A stretch of 64,000 bases of DNA from Eumeta japonica. Its lineage: Eukaryota; Arthropoda; Insecta; Lepidoptera; Psychidae. Shown piece by piece: positions 13,936-25,300 of the stretch (position 1 is its first letter; every line of letters begins with the position of its first letter). The notes under the pieces were generated by a model. That model saw only the letters and a program-made list of their open reading frames with translations. It searched no databases and was not told the DNA's origin. The position numbers and the translations under genes were made by a program. The stretch spans positions 124,001 through 188,000 of the forward strand of contig BGZK01000279.1 of assembly GCA_005406025.1 (NCBI GenBank). Reading direction: 5' to 3'.

Positions 13936-14560
13936 TAGAAATGCTTTTGACTTTGTGATTCAGCTCTGACAAATTCGGCTGATTTGTCCACAATTAGGTT
14001 CATCTACTTAAAAATATGGTAGTCGATCTAGTGGTCAGCCTGTTTGCTTTTAATTAGAAGGTATATGGATATGAAGATTGATAATTTATGAATTCTTTAC
14101 TAAAGTTAAACTAGAATCATCTGGGATACTGACACATGAACTTGAATTGGAACCCCAAAACCTTCAGTTTCAAACCTTGTTACAACTCTGTTGATAACCG
14201 TTATTAACAACCTTCAACTCTTAATGGGGCATGGTGAAGGTCTATGGTCCCTCAATCTGATATAAATAGATTGTAGGAGGTGTTGGAAACATAAAAGTAC
14301 ACACGAAATGAACTATACATCAACTTAATATTCACTCATTACTATGGCCTTAAAACAGTCTAGTCTATGGTTATATTTATGAAGTAAAGAATTTTTCATA
14401 ATACTCGTACCCCGTTGACCCTTTGACTTTCGCAAAATTGTGGAACCATGAAATTATTTCAGAAAAGTTAAGGGAATCCAAGAAAACTTATTTGTTTTAT
14501 AACCTCCTACGCAATATCCATTGCTAATTAAAGATCCATTGATTTTACATTTTTTAATCT

Positions 14561-14745
14561 GCTTTTTTATTTTACCTGTTTTATTTACAAAAATGGAATG
14601 CTGCGTACAGGAAATGTGATTTTACATAGAAATAAAGTAGTTTTAATTGAATGCTTTTTTTATTTTACCTGTTCTATTTACAAAAATGGAATGCTGCGTA
14701 CAGAAAATGTGATTTTACATTGAAATAAAGTAGTTTTAACTGAAA
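14561..14745 (+). repeat. Tandem duplication of a 92-bp unit
   Basis: Two head-to-tail copies, 14561-14652 and 14653-14745, sharing CAAAAATGGAATGCTGCGTA and differing by only a few substitutions and one extra T. They contain no ORF. The unit has no resemblance to the other repeats here. Confidence 0.9.
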
Positions 14746-15490
14746 AAAATTTTTTTCTGAGAAAATTTCTAGTGGATTTTGATTCGATAATAAGGGCCTG
14801 AATGCACCCTATCAGTTTGCGGAGGACTGTCCCTTACACCCGGTATGTTACAAAACTATTATTTTAAGCACACTCAATACATGCAATGCGATCTTTTTAA
14901 TATTTTATTGTAGATAAATATGAATCAGAATTGCATAACTTTATAAATTTGTAGAAAATAGTATTTGAAGTTGAAGTTACAAAAGATTCCATCGGAAAAA
15001 ATTTACAATATTGATTAATTTTATTTAAATAATGAAAGTTATTTAGGTTAACTAGGTTTTGTACTTACGCATATCAAATGCTAAATCAGAAACAAAACAC
15101 CGAAACAATTTTATATGCTTATTTAATTTTATACTTTTTATATTTTCATTTTATTCCGTTTTCAATAATACTTCTTGATGACAAATTAACTTGCAATCGA
15201 ATAATGTAGCCCAAAACTGATAGCAAATAGACACCATAGATTTTGTTAAGAATAGCTGAACTAGAAATTAAAATGTTTGTGATGTTAAATTAGTATCGCC
15301 TTCTCATAAGGTATTTTTTCCCACAAACTCTTTATCACAGATATAGGGAAACTCATCATAATGACATACGACTCGTGCGTTGGTATAGACTGTTGAAATC
15401 AATACTATAATAATATCCGGGATCGACGACTTAGTGTATTCTGCGTGGCACGGAGCGAGTGGTCTACTTTGGTTTAAGTATTATTTTACA

Positions 15491-15524
15491 ATAATTGATT
15501 GTTAACCTTCTAACAATCAATTAT
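15491..15524. repeat. Perfect 14-bp inverted repeat
   Basis: ATAATTGATTGTTA, spacer ACCTTC, then the exact reverse complement. Intergenic, downstream of the transporter. Confidence 0.95.
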
Positions 15525-16517
15525 CCTGGAGTTAGAATTTCGATCCGGCACTTTGTAATCAACAGCAGTGCCTAAATATTTATCCAATTATTATACGACC
15601 GGTGAATAACGGCTGTTTACAGCTTTAAACAAAACTCCTTTTAAACAAAGCCATTAACATACAGTCGAAATACAACTATTGAAACCTACGCAAACGTCCA
15701 GTGATAAACAGACGGATCGATATATTGAGGAAAGTGTACGTCAGAGAAAGTTTGAAAGTGGCCGAGGTGATAGACGCATGTCATAGGTCAGTACGGCTTA
15801 AACATGCAGTGATTAAAATCACATGACAAAGAGAGTGATGAGTGTCGCGGTGAAAGGTGAAATACTAGAGGAAATGGAGGGATGTGTGAATAGACCTCAA
15901 AATACAACCTCAAATAGTTCTATGGGTTATGATAAAGGTTCTGATCCCCATGGATCCTCCTTCGTAGGTCAATTATAGAATTCGATCGCTTTTTTCTTCT
16001 CAAAATTCCTCGCTCCGTTCAGACGCGAACTGTACAGGTTTCGCGGTTGCTTATCCTCTTAAAACAGGTTTGCATCAATACCCGTTCTGTGGGATTGGTC
16101 GCGAACGTTACGAGCCCACTGCAACGTTGTCATTGCTTTTATGCGTTTTTCTTAGTGTTGCAGTATTCTATAAAAAGGGATTGGAAACGCGCATGCAATT
16201 CTTATGTTTGTCTGTCTGTCTGCCAGTCTGTTCCACGTAAAGACTTTTCAAAGTACGCAAATCTTCATTTTAAATTGTAGACAATGATAATCGCTGAACG
16301 GATTTAATATGCAAACAGTTGAGAGTTAAAATGAACTCAAAGAATAATGGATACATTAAAGTAATCACAAGTAACGTTCACAAAGCGCACTTGAAAAATA
16401 AAGCGTAACAAAATAATAGAACAAATGAAAGACATACATCAGGAAAATTTTAACCTCCTATTTTTTTTGTTAATATTAGGGTAAAGAGACACCACCATTC
16501 GGATGCTGTTCGTTATA

Positions 16518-17806
16518 CTGCGGGTGTCTCATAAGCGATGTTTCTTTTCACAAATGATATTGATATTGATATGATTCTTTTTATATATGTCATAATTTGT
16601 AACGATAATTCTCTAGTTTTATGAGAAGTACAACGGTTTTAGTTTCTATTAATGACACCGTTTATGTTAAATGTCGAGGTATGTAATTTTGATAATAAAA
16701 CCTATGGAGTGCTGAATATATGAAATTTGGGTATTGTTAAGACATTACTGAAAACAGCAGGCTAAAGTAGCCGCGGCAGCAAAAAAAAATGAAATTAAAT
16801 AAGAAGACACAGTCGATGAGTGAACAGCGCATCATTAATCGTTTTAATAGTGGAGATTGGACATTCGCGCTCTGAAAACCGACTTATATGGGATATTGAA
16901 GCCACAGACGAAGTAGTAGAAAAACGACCAGCACTCGCCGATTATCGGCATCTTTTGGACTTTATAAAGACATCGCCACTTATAATCGTTGGGCAAGATC
17001 TGTGAAACTTGTCGAATAGAGCTTCATGAATCGAGCGAGATTCAAACGAAACGTCATATAGGAGTATGCAAACAGCTCTTTGCCCTGCTGAAAAGTGATC
17101 GTCTTATGAAACGCGATGAAAAACGCTAAGATTGTTACTTGAAAAATGAATTTATCTAAACAATCTAAATATGAAAAATCAGTGGTCATAGAAAGGAAAA
17201 TTATCTGAACCCGCTGTGAAGAGAAGTCTGTCCGAGTCGAAAGTCTTGTTATGTGTGTGGTGGAATTATGTAGGTTTAATATACTTTGAAATGATTCCAG
17301 ATGGTTAAACTATCATTGCTGAGGTTCCATATAGTGACCAGCTGAGACGAATGTGTGAGGTCTTGTGTGCGGAAATATCCTGGTTTAGTAAACCGAAAAC
17401 GGGTGCTCTTACAACATTAAAATGCTAGAATACATACTGCAAAAGTTAAGCGGGATAACATCGAAGAAGAATTAAGATCAAAGAACTTGAAGGTATTGAA
17501 GTCCTACCACATCCAGAATTCAATACGGACATTGCACCGTAAGACAACTATTTATTTATATCCATGCCGAAAATCTTTGGTGGAAAAATTGAGTCCAAAG
17601 CAGATGTTGAAAATGCGATGTCGCAATTATTTGCATCTAAGCCCAAGGAATGGTTTCACCGAGGTCTCAGAGAGCTGACTGAACGTTGGGTTAAGACCAT
17701 AGAATAAGACGGACTATACTTTGAATATTAAGGTTTTCTTTTTGTATGATCAATTAATAAGCAAAGAGAATATTAAAAAAACGATATTGTTTATGAGACA
17801 CCTCAT
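16518..17806 (+). mobile_element. Decayed mariner-type element with terminal inverted repeats
   Basis: Left end includes GGGTGTCTCATAA next to TA (16516-16517). The right end, read in reverse, includes AGGTGTCTCATAA next to TA (17807-17808). The 1289-bp span suits a mariner. The last 85 codons or so of the transposase, 17470-17731, stay in one frame: LEGIEVLPHPEF, then IAP-stop-DNYLF, SKPKEWFHRGL, and an end reading GLYFEY. Two in-frame TAA codons interrupt it, one directly before the third catalytic Asp. Upstream, KVLLCVWWNYVGLIYFEMIP is readable near 17240-17300 and the N-terminal part is scrambled. It belongs to a mariner subfamily different from the other copies here. Confidence 0.82.
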
Positions 17807-17809
17807 TAA

Positions 17810-20800
17810 ATTGACCCTATATCATTTTAGTGGTTCCTTGAAAATTGCACGTATTATTAAATGATAAAAGTCATAGTAAAATCGGCTTTTAAGTTAAGTT
17901 TAAAATAATTACAGACCAAATGCCGATGCAATAATGAAACTAGGACTTGCCCAATTTTTTCGTAAACAAAAATTGCCAATACATAAATTAGTGAAATCTG
18001 TTAAATATAGATCTTTGTATTGTAATATATTAATTTGCTACAGCAAATTTTTAGCACAGAAAAAAAATCCATACTATTTTCTCCCAAGCGATGCAACCTA
18101 AACTCCTGCTCAGCGTGACGATTTGAGCATGCTGTCTTAATATAAACATACTATAGAAGTATGACTTTAACAAAGCTATGTTTTTAAAAACAGCCACTAT
18201 TTTTTTTAACTTTTCACTTCTAAGACTGATTTTACTTCAAAAATGTATATCGAACGTCGACTAGACATTGATATTTATAGCGGGTACACAAAAATTCATT
18301 ATTTTTTTAGAGCTTTTGTCGTCTCACTCCAGGAACACACTATCTTTTCATTTCAAATTTAGAGGCTTGGTGCATAAACTGTCCACGCCGGTCAAACGTG
18401 GGTTCGGAGCTGATAAGGACGGTTGTCACCAACGCGAAGACATGCCCTTCGAAGCAGCGATCAAGTGATCTGTTCCGTCTTCAGATAAAAATAGATAAAC
18501 AGATTTGCCAGAGGGCGAAGTTCGATCCCAGTACTTTTTTTGCTTTGAAATTAATACTTTCGACTATTTGGTTACCATCGCTCTGCATTTTATTTGGATT
18601 ATTAAAAAAACATTGATTTAATAATCAAAATAAATTTTCCACATCTTTCATTTAATAATGATAGATGTGTAGTGAGATGAGATCGTAGGACACTGTATAC
18701 AACGCTCGAAACTCTGCCGCCGTGAAGTCGTGAAAGCGTCGCAATGGCATAAAATAGGAACGCGGGGAAGAAGCAGGAAGAGTCGGGGAGTGCTAAACCT
18801 GTGTATTGCATTAATCGCAGGCAATTCAGAGCGGCAGAGTTTCGTGCGTTGTGCTGTCGATCTTTCAGGATTTGCATACATTTTGATGTAATTCGTTCTA
18901 TATTTATCAATAGCTGTTGCCGGCGACTTAGTTCGCATTGTGGTTATGAAATAATAGCAACGTTTTGAAAAGACATGAAAGATTTGCCCTTCATTTCTTC
19001 ATTGTCGTCCATCACTCATAGACAATCTTAGATGTTATGTCATGGGGCCTTTATCAAAGCCACAATGTTCATAGCGAGATTTCTTCTTTTTCATTAACTA
19101 TGTCGATTTGAAAAATAAGAAAAGTTATAGATAGTTATACACTTTTTTTTTCTATGACACTCGCAGTTTCTTTAAAATCTAGGTCCTATTTGTCGATTCT
19201 ATTCACTAGGTACTTCAAGTTAAAGAGAGGGAATTTTTTTTATTAGTCCCCTGTACAGCCCCTAGTTGATGTAGAGTGTTAAATTTTGTCCTAAGTTAAA
19301 AAGTGGATTACCTTTAATAAAACACAAAAAGTTTTGTGTTTTATTAAACACAAAACACAAAAAGTTTCATACAGTTTGATAGATGTAACACGCAATAGGT
19401 CAATATAATTAGCTATTTTTCGATAAACTGTTTCACAAAGTGCTCTTTTCTATAGAGATATTTATAGAAGAGCTAGCAAAAATAGAATAAAAAATTCCTG
19501 TTCAAAATTCTGGCCCAAGTTGTATAATTTAATATTCATAGTCAAACCATCGATTTGTATTCAAAAAGTGTGCAGTGTGAGAGTAGGATTAGAATTGGCA
19601 TCAGGACAGCGGGCTTAGCATGATAGTTTTAGACAGCCGTCTCTGTTTAAGATCATCCTTTGATTCGGGGCGTTGGCGCGAGAAAGATGGTTGCGTAGAG
19701 ATTTCTTTCTATTGTCATCCTAGGCCTGCAGGAAATGAAGCATGCGGAGCATACATGTAACAATGATGACATTAACACTCGCCCTCGATCACATTTTGTT
19801 TGCGAACCTTTATTTTTGTCGTAGCGTACCTCTCTGGGCAAAGAGTGCGTTCGCCTTGACGATGTAATAAAACAAATTTTAGCACAGTTGTATTTTTATT
19901 TGTCTACCTTTTTACATTTTACTCTCAAGGTTATTCTTTCTAAAGGAATATTTTCAAAAAACAATATACCTACATATTGGCACGATAATTCCTGTTGTGT
20001 ATCCATAAAATCGAATCGGGTAATATCTAAAGATAGCGTTTATAAAAAAAAAAACATAATAAATGATAAGTTTAAAGATTGTTTTTATTTTACATTAAAA
20101 CAATAAAAACAATGTGTCAATGGCAATTGCCAAACGAAATGTAACAACTAGAAATTTCGTAGTATTTACTTGTTTCGTCGAATTCCCTTTGTAATCTCCT
20201 TTAATCCGTAAAAATCCCTGATTCTAAATTTTAACGTTATTTTTTAAATTATTAAATAATTACAAAATATAAAGAGAAATACAGTCATTTAGTACATAAA
20301 TATTGCTTTTGTCATAATTCAGCGGCAACACACGCATAATCTCATTAAAATTTTAAAATATTTTTATAGTATAAAGTTTACATAAAATACATTACATGCT
20401 TAGCATTTCCTTTTATCCTAATACAAAGTTTTCATAACTTTAAAACTTATGTTGAGAAAATTATGCATTGGTCATGCTTGATATAAATAATAATTTAACA
20501 TTATATTTGAAATATATTTATTTACAGCATTACTATTAATATTACATCTTTATTAAGTACATAACTCTCAATTGGTGTGTCTGTTTATCTGCTTTTCACG
20601 TAGTTTGAGGGAGAACTGTGTGTATGTAAACACCTGGACTATAACTTTTTAAGGCACTTTTTATTATTATGTAAAACCAAAAAAAAAAGAAAGGTTATGC
20701 CTATGCCGGAACAAAAAAAAATATAATTAGACATTTATAATAATCATGAAGGTTTTTTAAACATTCAGTTAAAGCAGGTAACACTGGTCAGCGAGTAAAA

Positions 20801-21827
20801 TGACAAATGGTTACACTAATTTGCTAGTCCAAGGTTATTGGAAACAGTGACAACATTTTTGTTTTTTCTCGTGAACTTGCTTATGTCGAAACTAAATTTA
20901 TATAAATCAATTTACTAATTAAAAGGTAAGTAATTGGCAATAAAACTTAACAAATCACTACTCGTATTCCTTAAAACGATGGATCATAACAGACTGATAA
21001 ATATTGTTTATTATACTAAGTATATTTTCTTAGTTCTGCCCTAGCAGACAAAGCTCACTGAATATTTTTTCGAAATAACTCCCATTGCCAACAAATTCTT
21101 GGTTGAAACGGATCAAGGTTTTATTGGAACAGACAAAATTTATTATTGTTATCACGGTCATCAGAAAATTTTTAAAAGTACATTTTTTCATTTCATCAAT
21201 AACTTTACTTAATTTACACACAGATAAAGGTTTTTAAAACAAAGTAATCTTAATATATACATGTAAGGAAAAGAAGATATTTAAAAGAGATCTACTTAAT
21301 GAAGTTAATTGAAGTTTACATATTTATTTTCGACTACAAAAGTAGAAACGAGTTTTTTTACTTCTGAAAAACAATGAGATATCTTTATTCTAAATTCGCT
21401 CTGTCAATTGTCGGTAAACTTCTAGATAAGTTTCGAATCAATTCAACGCATCATCAGGAATACGTCAAAAAGCCAGACGTGCTCATGCAATATCAAATTG
21501 ACAGACAAATATGGTCAGACAAAACTTCTGAGCACATGATAGATATTTCGTTTTTAGAGCAAAATTGTCGCTGTAAATATTTTTCTAATCGATGAATTTA
21601 ATGCACAACAATTGTCGTTTTAAATTTGTATTTAATGCGCGACGAAACTGATTATTTGAACTTATAAGATTTCACGCTTATCTTATAAGATGTCAAAAGA
21701 TAAAATACATTTTTAAAAATTTTGACCTTCAACAAAAAAACACTCTAATTATATGATCTTATATAATATCTATTTTTATTAGTATTAATAGATATTACAT
21801 TAACCAATTTTTAAACGTCTTGTCCAC
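17810..21827. other. Intergenic downstream of the transporter, no gene seen
   Basis: A+T-rich. 18690-18930 is somewhat CpG-richer with overlapping short minus ORFs I do not recognise. The 19313 hairpin is the only clear structure. Confidence 0.55.
19313..19348. repeat. Perfect 17-bp inverted repeat with 2-base loop
   Basis: TTTAATAAAACACAAAA, AG, then its exact reverse complement. A third partial copy (ACACAAAACACAAAAAG) follows at once, suggesting local copying. Confidence 0.95.
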
Positions 21828-21833
21828 TTTATT
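21828..21833 (-). terminator. Candidate polyadenylation signal for the transporter
   Basis: TTTATT on the plus strand is AATAAA on the gene strand, about 232 bases past the stop codon, an ordinary insect 3' UTR length. A+T-rich DNA contains many chance copies, so this is a guess by position. Confidence 0.35.
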
Positions 21834-22064
21834 GAATTGAAAGGGACACTACTTATTAATAATACGCTGCGTTAGACAAACCAATTATTCACGATTTCGT
21901 TTTTCTAGAATTTTACAAAACCTACGAGTATGTTAATCTACAAAATCTTAGACTAGATATCAGTATAAGACACGTTCGCCGTAACGACGGTAGCTTTAGG
22001 AAGAATCACAATTAACACGTCAACAGGATCTAGGACCACTAGTGTTTTCAGAACCGAACAGTTC

Positions 22065-22319
22065 TCACGCTTCGGGGCTGTCATTGTTTTGTTTTTTCTT
22101 TTTCCCTGAGAGCTCCTCGTAGATTTCTTCCACGGTCTTACCCCTCGTCTCGGGGAAGAAGAACACGGAATAGAAGCATCCGACGAAGCACACCAGCGAG
22201 AACATTATGAATGTCCAATGCATTCCGATGTGCTGGGAAAGGTCGTAAAACCACTTCGTCTGGATGAAGTTCAGCAGCTTGGCGCATATGTTGGCGAAAG
22301 CCGACACCGTCCCGCGGAG
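22065..22319 (-). CDS. Transporter exon 8 (TM11, TM12, C-terminal tail, stop)
   Basis: Residues 378-461 and a TGA stop at 22065-22067. Acceptor TTATGTTCTAG. LRGTVSAF continues the exon 7 TDLFTFP motif, giving the family's PLxVRG junction. Two membrane spans follow, then FFFPETRGKTVEEIYEEL, the diagnostic PETKGK end of sugar porters, and a short tail with four lysines and SPEA at the end. Confidence 0.94.
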   Translation of the reverse strand, partial: LRGTVSAFANICAKLLNFIQTKWFYDLSQHIGMHWTFIMFSLVCFVGCFYSVFFFPETRGKTVEEIYEELSGKKKKQNNDSPEA

Positions 22320-25300
22320 CTAGAACATAACAATGTCTAATTTCACGATGACACTGAAGTTTCATTGGTAAACATTTAGTTGATGCAGCTGTAAAAATTT
22401 TTAAGGTAATAAGTTGAGATAGATAAATTTTTCCTCAGCGACAGACAGAATAATATCTAGTGAAAATTGGCGATGTTAGGAATTTAACGCAATTGCGTTG
22501 CACGCGATTAGAGACAAAAAAATAAACAAATATTTAATAATCTTAAATTCTTATTGTAAACTAGCTTTTGCTACCGGCTTCGCCATCATGGCTAAAGATC
22601 TTCGATAGAAATCTTTATTTAAAACCTCGATCCTAAACGTGATACTGGTCCTAACACAAATCCCGGTCTTGGTTGTTTATTAGGTATATATATATATATA
22701 AAGCCTATAAAAAGCTACTAAGTTACCGTTCGAACTGTATTTCCGATGTCTGTAGTTACGTGTAATTACATAATTACAATTACAATTGGTATGAAATGTA
22801 TATATTTCGTACTTGATAAAATATATTTTTTTCAAGATTAATGGCATACGCTAGATTTGTATAAGTTGAATTTATTTTTGCATAATAATTGTTTTTTGTA
22901 TGAAAACGTCGGGCGCCATGATCGGTGCGACAGCAGAGACACTGGTGCAAACGATTTCTCAGCGTCCAACACTGCGCCGCACCGCCATTGAATGGAGCTG
23001 GCTTTAAAACTGAGCATGGGACCGGGACGGGAGTTAAAAGCGGAACGGATGTCAGAACCGAAAATGAGACCGGCATCAGAATCTATAATAAGACTGGGAT
23101 TAGAACTAAAAGCGATCATAGTCGAGAACGATCCTGGAAGTGGAACTAGAATAGTGCAGACCCAAAAGATGAAGGATTTTGTGCTATGCTCATGAGGGCA
23201 AAGATGAGAGCGAAAAGCCACACTTATAACTATAACATATAAAAATATTAAAGTAACAAACCGGAAAAGTGAACAGATCAGTGATGATTATGTAGGATAC
23301 CGGCTGGAAGCCGGCGGCGTCGGCGAAGATGCATACGCACATGGCGAGCACGGGCACCCAGCCCGGCAGGTTGGCGGCGCTCGCGCATAGGAACCAGCCG
23401 CCCAGGCACAGCATGCCGACGCCCATCGCGAACGAGGTTGCCACCAGTAGCAACTGAAACCGTCGATGTACATAGAACAGCTCGTTATTTGTCTAAAATC
23501 ATTAATTTAATTATAATTTAAAACGTTTCAGAAAATTATCATTTATAAATTTCCATTTCGTCGTGATCTTAGGTTTTCTTGGTTTTACAATTGAAAATAT
23601 TTTGTGACGTACAAAACTATGTCTGTACATTCTAGATCTTGGGATTAGTTGTCCGCAGGTGCGAGATGCGTGATAATATAATAAAATACGAAAAATTGTA
23701 TCAAATTTTGAGTCTTTGCAACATCAGCTCGCAACTCACTATAAAAAATTCCATACAGGACTGAATAAAAAAATAGTGAGAAAATAACAAGGTATCTCCT
23801 TCTTCTCTCTGATGTATACCGCTATTGACTTCATATAGTAGTTTCGCGTATGCAACCCATCACGATTGCTTTGGGTAACCTGTGTTGTGATTTCCTGTCT
23901 TTTAATTGCAGCAGTATTGAATAAGATATCAAAATAGTCAGCTGATGCGTTTCTCTCAAAAATTTTTCTGCTAATTTTTGTTGGAAATTCTTATGGACCA
24001 TGCGCTGACTAGTTGATACTTCAATACTTTAGGATGTCAGCAAAAATATGAGACCTTCGATTTAAATTGCGAATTATTATATAGCAAAATAGAAAACAAC
24101 AAATAATTGAGATCGCCAGAATCAAAGAAGCCCAAATTAAAAAATTGTAATATTGAGTGGATCGCAAAAATTATTATAAAAAATCCGTATTTACAAAGCA
24201 GGAACAGCCTAAAACTGGCTATATTCTATACCCTGGAAAAATAGATGGCGTCATTAATAAAGTTTGCCCATCAAAATGTAAATCAATTTTGGGAATATTA
24301 TATTTTGACAAAATTGATTTTTAAATTTGACCACACTGATTCTGGTAGCCTCCCATGGATCAATTCCTATAATTCAAAAAAAAAGATGTAAATTAATAAA
24401 AGATCTGATTTTTTACAATTTCGACGTATCTATTTTTATTAAATTTGAATTATATTTTCAATATAATAGGTTTTATAATAATAATACGTTTTCTCACTTG
24501 TAACAAACCGAACGTAGTTATTCAAAATTTTGTCGTCGCATGTCTGATTGTATCTAAGAAGATAAACGCTTGAACAGAAGGACCGAGTAGAAGACCCATA
24601 GCTGTACGGAGAGATAGACATTGAAGTAAACCGATGGGCGCTTCATTGGTTCGAACGTTTTTACAAAAAGTTCAGATTCCAAAATCTGAGATAGACTAGC
24701 ATTGGTTTGACTTTTAATATTTATTGAATATGAACATAAAACAAAGTCGTTTTTTCTTTGTGCAATTGCAATATTTGTCAGCGCTGTCATTAAATGAATG
24801 TAATGATTGTCTTTAGATGGGTTTATTCATCTTGTTACCAATATTATTGACATTTTCTTAGGAACAGTAAACATTGCTCAGTGTCAAAGAGTAATTGCCT
24901 ACAATAAGAAATACAATTTTTTTTAAATTTTTATTTCAGATTGAAGAGCCAAGCTCTTCAATCTGAAATAGAATGATTGTAGGTATAGATGTGGCTTAAC
25001 GGTGGAGTAAACGCACTAGCTTAAAAAAAGCTAGCGGCAGATGGTGATTTTAATCAAACGCCTGGCTGCAATGTAAACTACTTATATTTATGGTTTTCAG
25101 AACATAGAGGTGTACAAATTTTGAGGCGTTTTAACTTTGTAATAGATTACAGTTAAAAAAATAAGCAAAAAACATTCTCTTACTCAGTAACCCATTAAAC
25201 ACTACAAAAAAATGTAATTTTCTCAAAACATTTTATTGCGATATGTGTAGTCTACTCATGACAATACTTTATCTGCATTGCACATTGAACGCATAATTGT

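Larger units (their letters stand above)
13000..16517. other. Intergenic, no gene seen
   Basis: Contains the trinucleotide run, the 92-bp duplication and the 15491 hairpin. 15.7-16.0 kb is less A+T-rich and reads like eroded repeat sequence I could not place. 16.19-16.23 kb has a short TCTG run. Confidence 0.55.

Noticed and set aside
13746..14003. Histidine-rich minus ORF
   Set aside because: Caused by the imperfect trinucleotide run.
22838..23221. 127-codon minus ORF between exons 7 and 8
   Set aside because: Formed by the periodic core of repeat B; it carries none of the transporter motifs and the spliced exons join without it.
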